From Raffaelea ambrosiae (taxonomy: Eukaryota > Ascomycota > Sordariomycetes > Ophiostomatales > Ophiostomataceae), in contig PCDI01000003.1 in assembly GCA_002778195.1 (NCBI GenBank), positions 744,001 through 808,000 of the forward strand: a stretch of 64,000 nucleotides of DNA, in the 5' to 3' direction. Positions 45,902-57,690 of the stretch are shown here, one piece after another. A program made the translations under genes and the position numbers. Position 1 is the first letter of the stretch. Each line of letters begins with the position of its first letter. The notes under the pieces are model-generated. The model had not been told where the DNA came from. It ran no database searches and saw nothing but the letters and a program-made list of their open reading frames with translations.

Positions 45902-48900
45902 GCTCTCTGTGGCGCATGCTGAAACTCGCAGCGCCGGGCATGTGCACCAAGTGGTGACGACCTGTCTCGCCCAAAGACTGTCAGAGAAACACTGAAAGCC
46001 ATTGATGACCCCCCCCCCCCCCCTTGACACGAGACACCCAATCGGTCTGTCCTCCTCTTCTGGTGGTGCCAACCCTTGCATCGATTGTGGCTTGGACTTT
46101 TTCCTTGCGAGCCAGCTTTCTGCTGGAGCTGGTCAGTGGCGATCTCCAAGATACATAGTATGTTAGCTAGTACGAATACGTGTATCTTTACTACTACGCT
46201 CGAACATCGTACTCGTAGTCTATCCATGTCTTCCCTGTCTGTGGCCTATGCCAGTCGAGCTGAAGCAAGATCATACTACTATGAATGTATTAGTACACCG
46301 TACGAGTAAAATCTTGGGCATTCATCCTTGGGCAGAAAGAGGGCCGCGTCCGGCTTTCTTCCTCTTCCTCTTTTTTGCCCCCCCTTTCTCGCTCGCTCCC
46401 GGGCGTCTCGGGAGCTGCGGCAAGGTCACGGTCCACGGGGGACCATGGTCATCCCCCTGGTGCATATTAAAATATTAAAAAGGGTCCCCTCTTTTGGCGC
46501 CGGTTGCCCACCAACTGCGCTGAACCAACACGCCGAAACACCCAATCGTGGATCTAGCACGTGAAGCGAGAGCCCAAACGAAATTTGTCCTACCCATTTG
46601 CGGTGGTAGACTGGGAAAACCAACACAAAGGAGAAAAAATGGAAAGAACTCTTGGCAGGGGGGAGGGGATCTAGGAAGGCCTCTAAGGTCGCGCCCCTTC
46701 CTCACACGCAAAAAAAAAGAACCTGGATCGCACATAGCAGCACCCATAACCCACTACTGCCTGCAAAAAGGAAGAGGCCAATCTCGTCAGAACCATGTCC
46801 GGCGGGTCCGCCCACAGCGATAATCCCCTCCTGGTAATCTTGATGCCAGTCGTCCATGCCAGGCTTTTCCCTACTCGTACTTTTACATATTCATAGTGTC
46901 CCCCCCCCCCAGGTTGGTGCCGTCCGGAGTGAAGCTCGGTGCATTGGCTGGTGCACTGGGGCTTTCTGCATCGAGAGTAGCTTCCTTCTTGCACCGTACA
47001 CCGTATAGCAGGAAAGAAGAAATTGGAAATTTGGCATCCCCTATTCCATTTATTTTTAGTCGACTGTTTGCCGGCGGGTTTTGTGGCCGTGCCCCGTGGA
47101 GCGTGACGGCCTGTACAAGGAGGAGCTTGGGCGTGTTGACATTTGCGCTGTAGGCGACAAATTGGCGATCTTTCGCGATTTTCGTGACATTCGTACGCGA
47201 CCCCTGGCAGGTGCTGCTGCCGCTACCGCTGTTTTCTCGGTTAGTTTCTTCTTCTGCCATTGTCTGTAATAAGATACCTACGTAGTTATTTTTGGTCCTG
47301 ACATAGTTTGGCCCGGCAGAGAAAGACCGTCACTATGTACGATAGTCAGTCAGTCATTCTTTCCCAGCCTGTTCCTGACCCGGCTCCCTCTCTAAACCGC
47401 CACGTCCCCAGTGGCGACCGTCTCTGATTGGCCTGGGGAAGCTTTCGCGTGCTTGCGTTTACGTGTACTATGTAGTACGTCGACGACTTTTTTGCCTCTG
47501 GCCTTGCTAGCGGCTTACGATCCCACACTTATTCTTGTACGAGTACTATGCAAGACGTTTCTAACAGCCACAACGTGCACCGCATATCAAATACAAAATA
47601 CACTGCACACGCATGCTGCATCTGTGCCGGTAGGACTCTGGCGGCCGCCTGCACAGCCAACGAACAGAGTTGTGAAAGGGCAATCAGTGAGCGCGGGTGC
47701 ACTGCACGGCATGCCCACAGCATTCCTACTATATGGTTACTTTGCACGTTGTAGTTGACGGAGAGTCGTAGAAGATAGCAGACAGACGGGCGCCGAACGC
47801 GTGGGCCTGCGGGTGGGCCAATGTCGCAACACCAAATGATTTCAATCTCGTTCTGGTCTACTATGTACGTGGATACACGTACTCAGAACCGGTTTGCACC
47901 GTCCCGCACAGTATGCCGTGACGGAGCTGCCAGGCCCTGGAGACTACCGTAGCAACGCATTTTTTTCAGCTATTAAGACCTGCCTGCCTTCTGCCACGTT
48001 CCTTATGTGTAAGATAGGTGGTGTGATGCACACTGTACGAGTCTATGTACGAGTGTATCTATCTTGCTCGCAGCCATCCTGCAAGCCAGCCATCCCCGCC
48101 TGCAGTGCAGTATCCTACAGCGCCGTGTTGGTGGCAACCAGAGAGAGAAGCCCGAGGAACAATAAGGGAACGAGCAACCAGAGACATGCAGGTTGCTGGT
48201 TTGGTCCGTCCGCCCGACCTCTCTTTTTGGGTGCACCAAAAGCAACACTCATACGATCCATGTCGTCTTCTCATGCAAGACGCATAGTGGCTGCCGCCTG
48301 GCAGCACCTCTTCAAGGCACATGCTCTACGAGCATTGCGAATTCCATTGTTGACATAGCCTGCGTGGCTCGGCAATGGCCCTATGCCAGCCATGCCAGCC
48401 ATGCCAGCCAGCCATGCCAGGCTGGCCCACCGCCGACCCAGAGACAGTGCGGCCACCCCCAACCACAGTCTCGAACCCTCGAGATCGTGCGTGGGTGGCG
48501 TGTAAACACAGGGGTCCCGCCAGGGGGGTGCACGTATCGGCTGCACCGGCAGACCCGCTCCTGAAAATTGCTAGCTTGCCAATTACCCCTTCCCTATCCT
48601 GCCCAGCAGCAGGTCGCTCCTTCCCTTTTGACTATTGTGTTATCCTCCTCCTGCTTGCTCCTGTCTTCTCTTGTTTTCTTCCTTTTTTCTTCCCTTCTTC
48701 CCTTCCCCAAGAAAAACATACCCTCTTCTTCATTTTCTCCTTCTTCGTCCATCTTTTCTCGGCATCATCGTCGTGATTCTCTTTTCTTTCTCTCGCTCTG
48801 TTCTTGCCGTGCATCTTTTTCTTTTCTGCGCGTCACCTCATTCGCTTACTCTCACTTTAATATTCCCCTTTTACTTTCTTTCCTCGTGAGTCCTTTCGGT

Positions 48901-50121
48901 CCTCACAGAAACACGCTCGTTCCTGCTTTCGATTCCTCATCGAAGCCGAGCAAAATATCAACAGTCCTTCGCTAGAAGACTTTTAAGGTACGTGTAGCCC
49001 AAACAATTTCCCCCCCCCCCCCCCGCAACGCGCTCTGTCAACACACATCCTCCGGACCTTTCCCCGGCGTGCACCTTCCTATCGTGAAAATAAGAGGCGT
49101 CGACTCCCAGCTTCGCAGGTGATGGCCAGTCAGTCAACCTTGCCAGCCAACGCGTCTTTGTACGCGTGTAAGAACGCCAACGGAAGCTGCAGCAAGCAGT
49201 TGAGGGATAGCTCCATCGCCTTGTCACAACCATCTCCTTGTGCTACCGTCCGTATTTGCTCCGACGAATGTCCAATCCACCTTCCCTGAAAGAAACTGGT
49301 TTGTGCGCGATACGCAAACGGCAAAGAAGGGTGGCAAACGCCAAAAAGGGGCGGTCGGACACGGTATTTCTTTCAAGAGCAGAGCAGGCAACTTGCACTC
49401 AGCGTCCATCGCCCTGCCCTTACAGGGAACGAACAAAGACGATCCAACGTTGGCGCCACCTGCTGTGCCTGGGGACAGAGTTAATGGAAGAAGAACGTGG
49501 TGTCACCGACCAGGAAAGCGCTCTGGATCTCTGGGTTTCTGAGCCCCAAGCCGGAACTGAGTCTTCGTTCCTTGGTCGCGATTCCCTGCCAATGTGCCAA
49601 TTCGGCACAAGAATGGTTGCATCAGAACACACCAACGGCTCGGTCGACACCACTTTCCCTTCCATTTGCTCGTGTTTCGTCAGCTCTCGTGGGCCTTGTT
49701 GCAGCAACTGCATGCTAGTGGCGCACTATCTCCTTCTGGCATCGGCTATTTGCTTCCTCAACTCAATCCGACTGGCACTACTGCAACAGCTTCCCAACTT
49801 CGCCTCTTCTACACACCCTCACTATACACCACACCATCGTGCTATCACTCGGTTACATTTTGCATCTCCACTGCGTTTTTGACGCTTTATTTTCCCCTTT
49901 CTCTCTACCCGCACTCAATAAAAACTACACGAACACTACATTGGTACCGCCAGGGACCGTTTTTATTGCATCACACATTTCCCAGATTCCTCGCACTGCA
50001 ACCAGGCCGACGCGCATTGGAATTCACGCTTCTTTTATTCAACGGCCTTTTCTCTCGCTTTGTTTGCTTGCTCCGACATCCACATTGCTAACATAGCAGC
50101 TGCAGCTCTACCATCATCACA

Positions 50122-51546
50122 ATGCATTCTAAGCAGATCCTCGCCACTCTTGTGGCAGCAGCAGGCTTCGTCTCTGGTAAGTTTTCGTATACCTATTTCC
50201 GACTGCTTGGTTTGTTTGTTGTGTGTATTGTTACCCAGCACAAATGCATCAGATATCTTTCTCGCGCTCAACAGCATAATTTCATTATCGTCGACGCTAA
50301 CCGATTTTCCTTGTAGCCGCTACCGATGAATGCACTCAAGACAGCTTCACCATCAACTCCCAGGCCGACTTTGATTCGCTGTCAAGCTGCTCCACCCTGA
50401 CCGGCAATGTTGCCATTGGCACCAGCACCGACTCAACAATTGACCTCTCGGGTCCCAAGAAGATCGACGGTGACCTGACTCTGCTGAACAACCGGGCCAT
50501 CAGCACCCTGAAGAGCACTTCTCTGACCTCGATCACGGGCGACTTCCACCTGCAGAACCTGACCACCCTGTCCAGCCTGCTCTTCCCCGCTCTGACCAGC
50601 GTCGGCACCATCGACTGGCAATCTCTTACGGCTATTGATGTCCTCACATTCACGGCCGGTGTCAAGTCTGCCAAGAGCGTCGTTATCAGCGACACTTTCC
50701 TGAGCAGCCTGGACGGTCTTGACGTCGCCTCTGCTGGCACCATCGACATCAACAACAACCGTCGCCTGGTCAGCTACACCTCTTCTCTCGGCAACCTGAC
50801 TGACTACCTCAACATCAACGCCAACGGTCTGAACCTGGACGTCAGCTTCCCCAACCTGATCTGGATCACCAACATGACCATTTCCAATGTGTCTAGCTTC
50901 TCTTGCCCGTCTCTGGCTGCCGTCAACGGCTCCATGCGCTTCGACTCCAACTACATGGAGAGTTTCTCTGCTCCGAACCTGACTGAGCTGGCCTCCGGTG
51001 ATGTGTCGTTCGTGAGCAACAGCGACCTCACCAACATCTCCATCCCTGCCCTGACCTCGGTCGGTGGTGGCTTCCAGATTGCCAACAACACCAAGCTTCA
51101 GAAGATTGATGGCTTTGACAGCCTGAAGACTGTCGGTGGTGCTATCAAGCTCCGCGGTAACTTCACTGAGTACGTTCCATCGTCGTAGTATTTGCTTGTT
51201 TTTCTTCCATTTATTAATTCTCCCAAACAGGGTTGACTTCCCCGCTCTGAACGACGTCAAGGGTGCTTTCGATGTCGTCTCGACCTCCAACATCAACGAG
51301 TCGTGCGAGGCCTTCGCCAAGCTCGCTCCCTCTTCCCAGGGTGGCGGTGGCGAGATCCAGGGCACCTACAACTGCGAGTCTGATATCGCCAACGCCAACT
51401 CGGATACCTCGACCACCACTGGCAGTGGTAGCGGCAGCAGCAGCAGCGGCAGCAGCAACACCAGCAGCCCTGCTGACGTGCTCAGCATTAACGGCTTTGC
51501 CCTCCTGGGTCTGGCTGGTGTTGCTGGTTTCGCTCAGCTGCTGTAA
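50122..51546 (+). CDS. ECM33: GPI-anchored cell wall protein Ecm33 family
   Basis: Cell-surface glycoprotein of the Ecm33/Sps2 family, needed for normal wall organisation. Exons are 50122-50176, 50317-51169 and 51231-51546, giving 407 residues. The signal peptide is MHSKQILATLVAAAGFVSA. The body consists of receptor-L-domain (leucine-rich-like) repeats in the pattern L-x-x-I-x-G-D-x-x-L-x-N, for example KKIDGDLTLLNN, TSITGDFHLQNL and SVGGGFQIANNTKL. There are many N-x-S/T glycosylation sites (NLT, NMT, NVS, NIS). A Ser/Gly/Thr-rich spacer (TTTGSGSGSSSSGSS) and the hydrophobic tail INGFALLGLAGVAGFAQLL fit GPI anchoring. The C-T-Q-D start of the mature protein and the paired Cys near the end (SCEAFAK, YNCES) match family disulfides. 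Confidence 0.94.
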
Positions 51547-52787
51547 AGGACTGGATGTCGAATTGGTGTAATGGGGCCTGGTTGTGCCTACTTTCTTTGT
51601 GAGGGATGGTTTCCACGCGTTGCTTTACCGGAAAAGCAAATTTGAACGGCCAAAATACCTCTTTCCTACCTTTTTATCTCTGCTTCCAGTGTGTTTATTT
51701 TAGTGTTTCTCATCACTTGCTGCTTCTGCCTTTGTCTACTGTTGTGTTGACTTTTTGACCCAAACCGTCTCTCTCCGCGAACACATGAACTTCTTTCTCT
51801 CATTGCTACTACTACTACAGCCACTTACTACATACAAGATCCACTAGAACTTAATAGCCTCCTTCGAATTCGTTTTTGTCTCGTTTTTTTTCGCTCCTAA
51901 TACGTGTATCATGTTATTTCGTTTATGTGCGTGTGTCTCGAATTGGTTTTCTGTGTTGTGTTTTTTTATGTAGTCGGACACAAAGATAGAGGTATGTGTG
52001 CTTCTCCCACTGTTGTCGTTAATGGCACGGAAGTAGCCGACAGCTACGCTTGAAGTTTGGCCAGTCTCCGTGGAGAGGAGAATGCAAGGCAGATAGAGAG
52101 CAGACAACCCGATGTTGGTAGGAAAGACGAAGGGTGGCACAGGCCGGCACGGGGCTGGCACGACCTGTAGTCTTCATTTTCGCCTATCTGGCATATCTCT
52201 GCATCCGATCGTGGGGGGAGGGCGAGTGGGGAGAGTGAAACCGCCAGTCTTTAAATAACACGGTAGTTGGCTAGTTAAATAAAGAAGCTTTCAGCCACCG
52301 ACGTGTCTTATGGTTCTTGGAACCTCATTCGTGTGTCCTGTGTGGGTTGGCAAGGTGGGAGCGGGCGTGGATGGACAAGGGGGGGGAGGGGGGAGTGCTA
52401 ATAATCTAGGGTAAGGCTGACTTGGAGAGCCGAAGACCTAGAAAGAAGACCGAAGGCTGAACAAAACGGGGTCGAAAACGGCTGATTTCTTTGATTTACT
52501 CTTCTTCTTCTTTTCTCTTTCTTTCTCCTCCTCGGACGGCTACTCGGACGGCTACTCGGACGGCTAGATCTGGCATGCTTTGCGAGGGAGAATGAACTCC
52601 ACCGTGAGCCTTGTGGTGTGTCTTGGGCTCTCTTGTCTGTATATATTCTTGTGGATACGTGTACTTTTGTGTATATATGCATGCCTATGCCTTGTCTTTC
52701 TTGTTTTGCTTTCTTTCCTTTTCCCTTTTTCCTGTTCCGATTTCCGATTTCCCATAGACTAACCCCGACTCCAATTCGTCCTTGTCA
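51547..52787. other. Convergent 3' intergenic region ECM33/SPF45-like
   Basis: 1.24 kb. It contains a direct triplicate of CTCGGACGG spaced by GCTA (about 52532-52564), long pyrimidine runs and poly-G at about 52380-52395. No gene seen. Confidence 0.5.
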
Positions 52788-54647
52788 TCATTCGTATATC
52801 CCCTGTTCGAACTTGTCGGCGTCGTAGAAGCTGGGGACGATGGCGTTGCCGTTGAAGATGCGGCCATTGAGGGCATTGACAGCCTGGAGGGTTAGCGAGG
52901 AATAAAGAGGAGCAAGAGAAAAACGAGCGAAGCGAGGAAACAACAAAAAAAAGACTTACCCGCAAGGCCGACACCGGGTCGGTAAAGCAGATAAACACCA
53001 GGCGACCGGCCACATCGACGTGGACGCGCTCGACGCGGCCATACTGGTCGCCGCACTCCTCGCCGATCTCCTGGACCAGCTGGCCGTCGGCGACCTCGGC
53101 GGCGAGGTCGGGCATATTCTCGAGCATGTTTCGGAGGACTACCACGGGGGAGGGCGACGACGACTCCTCGGCAGAGGATCCGGCACCGGCAGCCGCACTC
53201 TGCGCGCGCCTCCCGCCCACAATCTTGGCTGGGCCCGTCTTGCTCACCTTTTTGTGCCGCAGAGGATTCACGATGCCGCTCTCGTCGGCGCCGAGACCGG
53301 CGCCCTGGGTCCAGCCGTACTTGGCCATGAGGCGGGCGGCGAAGCCGGCCTGGCCCGGGCGGTTTGTCCTAGGCTGTTGATCCGGGTGTTCGTGGTGGTC
53401 TGGATCCGTGTGCATGCGATCTGCCTCTGGGTCGTAGGTGTCTTGCTCGTCTTCGTCTTCGTCCTCGTCAACCTCCATGTCTTCGTCTTCCCCGTCTTGC
53501 TGCTGCGTCACGGCTGGCCCGAAGCGGACGGGTGGTTTGGATACGACGAGGCCGGCAGGTGGCGGCGGTGGTAGGGGCGGCGGTCCACCGCCACTCGTAA
53601 TCGGAGGAGGGTGTCCAGACAGAGCCAGTCGGCGGGCGTATGCGTCGTCGCCGGTGGGAATGTCTTCTCGTGGCGAAGTGCTACTGTTGTTCTTTTTGTC
53701 TTCCTCCTCGGCCTCTTTCTCCTGCAGTGGTGGACTTTTTGGCCTGGCAGGTGCTGTCGTCGTCGTCGTCGTCGTCAGCAGAGACGGCGGCGGTGCAAAA
53801 GCTGCTGCTGGAGGAGGAGCAAAGGCTGCTGGCGGCGCAAACGCATTGTTCCGGAACTGCTGTGGCTGGTCCCCTCCTTCCGAGCTGTCATCGCTGTTGT
53901 TGTAGTCTTCCTCGTCTTCCTTCTTCTTCTCTCTCCGCCGGTGCGCATACAGCACCGCCTTCCACTCCCGTATGGCGGCCACGCGCTCGTCGCTGTGCAG
54001 GTAGGCGTCCATGTTGGTCGGCCGTGCCGGGTCGTACAGCTCGTCCCAGTCGACCATGTTGTTGCTGCTGATGTTGTTGTTGTTCCGCTTCTCCTCGAGA
54101 CGCTTCTTCTTCTTCCTACGGCCACCGCGCTGGGGCTTGCCCGGGCCTTGCTGGTCATAGTAGTAGTAGTCGTTTTCGTTTTCGTCGTTGGCCGCAGTCC
54201 AGTCAGCGAGGGACGGGCGGGCAGCAGCAGCAGCAGGAGGAGGAGGAGGGTGGGCAGAGGAGGTAGAGGTGGCGGGAGTGGCGGCCGTGGCTGTGGTCGT
54301 AGTCGAGGCATGGGTGGTGGCCGTGGTGGCAGACGTCTTTGCTTGTGGAGGCAGCAGGGTCTTTGGTTTTTGCTTGGGCTTGTTCTGCTGTGGCCTGCGG
54401 ATGATGGGTTGGAAGCGAAGGGCTATCTGGTCAGCCTGGGGACGAGAGCCGAGCTGTACAACGACACCCTCCTCCTCATCCTTCTTCTCCTTCTCTTACC
54501 GGGATTCTTGGCGACAGCGTCGTTGGCTGTGGGTGGTTTCGAGGCTGGCGAGGCAGACGCAGCATTGCTTGCCGTGTTGCCGCCGAGCAGGTCGGCATAC
54601 AGCGACATCGCGCCGCGCGCAGGCGGCGGTGGCGGAGGAGCAGCCAT
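52788..54647 (-). CDS. G-patch and RRM splicing factor, SPF45/RBM17-like
   Basis: Exons in transcription order are 54500-54647, 52960-54422 and 52788-52883, giving 568 residues. The N-terminus MAAPPPPPP leads to SLYADLLGG, a motif seen at the start of SPF45 proteins. Low-complexity Thr/Ala/Pro/Asp stretches follow, including three FAPP(A/P) units (about 270-290), a poly-Thr run and an acidic EDEDEDEQD block. The G-patch (about 400-445) reads GFAARLMAKYGWTQGAGLG, then NPLRHKK. The C-terminal UHM-type RRM begins VVVLRNMLENMPDLAAE, continues CGDQYGRVERVHVDVAGR and FICFTDPVSALRAVNALNGR, and ends IVPSFYDADKFEQGIYE. The architecture matches alternative-splicing factor 45, which binds U2AF65/SF3b155 ligands. 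Intron 1 needs the ATAG acceptor at 54423-54425 to keep frame (ALRFQPII). Confidence 0.88.
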
Positions 54648-55366
54648 GGCTGCTGTTGCGAGAGTGTGTGTGTGAGAGAGCGTGTGTGCGCGTGAGCGTG
54701 AGTGGGTGTGGGTGTTCGTGTAAATGCTCGGGGGTCGGCACGCGCTGCTTGGGTGTGAAAGTCTGTCGGCGATTTGCTATCGCAAGCAGCGATCCGCCCT
54801 GGAGCTGTGCCCGCACTTGGCGCTAAGGCGAGCTCTCAAATGCGCTCTGTTGCAGCGGGCTCGTCCACTAAAAGCCTGCTGCTGACTGGGAGACCCACTC
54901 TAACCTCCCGAGGAACCCCAATGTCGCCATAGGCCTTTGACCCGGAATAAACTCGCTATTTGTTAGCGACTATGAGTTATTGGTTAGTAGTTATTATTAT
55001 GGTCTCTTTCCCTGTGTCTTTGCGCGGCTTCGTCTTCTCCCCTTTCCTCATTCTCTTCTCGTCTCAGGTCGCCCAGTCTGGAGAAACCCCGAGTGCAGCT
55101 TCCGTTTGTCTTTTGTGAACCGCGAGATTTCTGCCGAGCGCTCTTCCCACGGCCTGTCTGGCACGCCCTGAATTCTCAATTGGCCGCTTATCCGCAGCCT
55201 CGCCATTTTGCTGTCTCCAAGTCTTTTGTCTCGTGATAGTCTCTCTTCCGAGCTTCGGCCTCACCCGATAGGACGCCTCGAGCCGTTCCAGTACTTTTGA
55301 ACACGACCAACACAACCAACACGACCCCATCCACCAGTGACCGCTTGCACCACCACCGCTGCCACC
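54648..55366. promoter_or_regulatory. Divergent promoter of the SPF45-like and CoA-ligase genes
   Basis: 719 bp between start codons facing apart, with a GT-rich stretch at 54655-54720 and a CA-rich leader (repeated ACAACCAACACGACC near 55305-55330) just before the ligase ATG. Confidence 0.5.
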
Positions 55367-57222
55367 ATGCCTACCCTCCGCTCCGCCATCAACGGCCAGT
55401 CCAGTGCCCCGGCCGTCATCGTCCCGGGCAAGCCCGCCCTGGTCGCCTCCTACCTCGACCTCGTCTCCGAGGTCTCGCGCTACCAGGCCAAGCTCGCCGC
55501 CCTCGGCATCGGCCATGCCGCGCCCATCTCCATTGCCACGGTCAACTCGTACGAGTTCATCGTCTCCTTCCTCGCCGCCTCCTGGCAGCGCGCCATTGCT
55601 GCGCCGCTGAACCCCAACTACAAGCAGGAGGAGTTCGAGTTCTACATTGAGGACGTCAAGTCGGCCATCATCCTGGTGCCTCGCGGTGCCTATGCTGCCA
55701 ATGCGCCCTCGGTCCGGGCCGCCCGCAAGTTCAAGGCCGCCATTGCCGAGTCCTACTGGGACGCCGCCCGCGGCGAGGTGGCTCTGGACGTCAAGGAGCC
55801 GGGCCTGCTGAAGGGCTTGGCGCCGCAGCCGGCACTGGTGCCGCAGGAGGACGACGTGGCTCTGATTCTGCACACGAGGTGAGTTTGCTGTGGGTTTGGG
55901 TGTGTGTCTAACCGCATACCCCCCTCCCTCTATGGACATGCGTATGAATGTATATATATATATATATGGATTACTAACACACGCCCAGTGGCACAACCTC
56001 GAGACCCAAAGTGGTACGTCCATGAGCTCTGATATCCGGACTCTCCTGGAGCTACACCCAAGATCCAGGACCTCCCAGCATACTTTTCCCAGAACAGGTC
56101 TGCCATTCTTTCCTGTCTAACATGCTCTAGGTCCCCCTGACCCACCGCAACCTGACTCGGACAATGAGTGAGTCTTTCTCTGCCTCTCGATGTCTTTTGA
56201 CTCTTCTCACTCCCAAGACGCAAACTAACATCCAACCCCCTCCAGACAACATCAAGGACACCTACCAGCTCACCCCGGCTGACCGCACCATGCTCGTCAT
56301 GCCGCTCTTCCACGTCCACGGCCTCGTCTGCGGCCTGCTGGCCACCCTCTTCTCGGGCGGCTCGGCCATTGTCCCGCCCAAGTTCTCCGCCACGGACTTT
56401 TGGCCCGACTTCCTCGAGCACGGCGCCAACTGGTACACGGCCGTGCCCACCATCCACCAGATCCTGCTCAAGAACCCCGTGCCCTCCAACCCCAAGCCGG
56501 CCATCCGCTTCATCCGCTCCTGCTCCTCGCCGCTGTCGCCCACCGTCTTTGCCCAGCTCGAGTCCACGCTGGGCGCCCCCGTGCTCGAGGCCTACGCCAT
56601 GACCGAGGCCGCCCACCAGATGACGTCGAACCCGCTGCCGCCGGCCAAGCGGAAGCCCGGCTCCGTCGGCCTCGGCCAGGGCGTCGAGGTCCGCATCCTC
56701 GACGACGCCGGCCGCGAGCTGGCCCAGGGCCAGGAGGGCGAGATCTGCGTGCGCGGCGAGAACGTCACCAAGGGCTATCTGAACAACCCGTCGGCCAACG
56801 CGTCGTCGTACACGGCCGAGGGCTTCTTCCGGACGGGCGACCAGGGCCGCAAGGACGAGGACGGCTACGTCGTCATCACGGGCCGCATCAAGGAGCTCAT
56901 CAACAAGGGCGGCGAGAAGATCAGCCCGATCGAGCTGGACAACGTGCTGTCGCGCCACGAGGCCGTGGCCGAGGCCGTCAGCTTTGCCATTCCGGACGAG
57001 CTGTACGGCCAGGAGGTGGCCGTGGCCGTGGTGCTGAAGCCCGGTGCCAAGCTGGATCCCAAGACGCTGCAGGCGTGGGTGGGCGACAAGCTGGCCAAGT
57101 TCAAGGTGCCCAAGAAGGTGTACTTTACCGAGATTATGCCCAAGACGGCGACGGGCAAGGTGCAGCGCCGCATTGTGGCCGAGGAGATGCTGAAGCAAGA
57201 CGCCACCAAGGCGAAGCTATAA
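55367..57222 (+). CDS. PCS60: Peroxisomal AMP-dependent CoA ligase, oxalyl-CoA synthetase (Pcs60/AAE3) type
   Basis: Acyl-adenylate-forming enzyme. The closest family members convert oxalate to oxalyl-CoA in peroxisomes or cytosol. Exons are 55367-55878, 55989-56013, 56131-56167 and 56246-57222, giving 516 residues. Exon 2 (25 nt) and exon 3 (37 nt) are micro-exons. The P-loop reads TSGTTSRPK, with Ser in place of the second Gly of the general motif, as in the Pcs60/AAE3 branch. Other signatures are VVPLTHRNL, MPLFHVHGL, EAYAMTEAAHQMTSNPLPP, GEICVRGENVTKGYL, GFFRTGDQG, GRIKELINKGGEKISPIE and the terminal catalytic Lys in PKTATGKVQRR. The C-terminus AKL is a PTS1 peroxisomal signal. Start context GCCACCATG is strong. 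Intron 1 contains a TA microsatellite. The oxalate specificity is inferred from family motifs. Confidence 0.9.
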
Positions 57223-57690
57223 AGAGAGGGAGAGGGAGAGAGAAAGGGGGAGAGGGAGGGAGAGAGAGAGAGAGAGAGAGAGAAGGAAAATGTGGAGGAT
57301 GTTTTTATATATATGTAGCATTGAGACTCATACACCATTCACAAACTTTGGTTATGTACAAACCTAGATCCTTGCATATCAGAAACGACCAGAATCCCAA
57401 GATTGGCACCACGTGAAGAACAAAAGAGTTGAGCATGTACCGGTTACATTGTATTTTATATATAGAGAGAGAGAGAGAGAGATGCAACTCTTGGTCTCTC
57501 GACTGTAACAAGCCAAGACGACGACCAATACAATAAAAATACGGACAAGAAAAGAAGAAAGATACAAGAAGAATAAGATCACACAATCTGGGAGCGTCCC
57601 CCCTTTTTCTTTTCTTTTTTTTTTTCTTTTTTCTTTCTCACTGACACTGGAAATAAAAAAAGGGTCAGGCGAAAATTTCCTAAAGATTTT
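57223..57690. other. Convergent 3' region with GA repeats
   Basis: 467 bp between convergent stops, with GA microsatellites at about 57256-57284 and 57463-57482 and a T-rich tract near 57605-57635. Confidence 0.6.

Larger units (their letters stand above)
41481..50121. other. 8.6-kb gene-free region with dense TACTCGTA motifs
   Basis: No protein family could be recognised on either strand. The longest frames (for example 43159-43731 and 49238-49882) have no domain-like features. By eye I counted 13 copies of the octamer TACTCGTA or its complement TACGAGTA between 42753 and 47545. TACATAG/CTATGTA-type motifs are also common. The region includes tandem and dinucleotide repeats (44722-44753, 45867-45901), short ATGCCAGCC repeats at about 48390-48420, and C11-C15 runs at 46009-46023, 46900-46910 and 49010-49024. 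The right end (about 48600-50121) is pyrimidine-rich and looks like a long ECM33 promoter and leader. A possible leader intron runs from a GTACGT at about 48988 to a GCAG at about 49119. Confidence 0.55.

Noticed and set aside
49238..49882. 214-codon plus-strand frame upstream of ECM33
   Set aside because: Lies in the pyrimidine-rich presumed leader, with no recognisable domain and no conserved start context.
41481..50121. Transposable element explanation for the gene-free region
   Set aside because: I found no reverse transcriptase, integrase or transposase motifs, no long terminal repeats and no terminal inverted repeats. A repeat library search could still find decayed copies.
50433..51365. 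310-codon minus-strand frame over ECM33
   Set aside because: Antisense shadow of the repeat-rich ECM33 coding sequence.
53611..54675. 354-codon plus-strand frame over the SPF45-like gene
   Set aside because: Valine- and leucine-rich shadow of the Asp/Pro/Thr-rich minus-strand gene.
55930..57198. 422-codon open frame on the minus strand opposite the CoA ligase
   Set aside because: Antisense shadow of a GC3-biased gene; the plus-strand product carries all ligase motifs and a PTS1.
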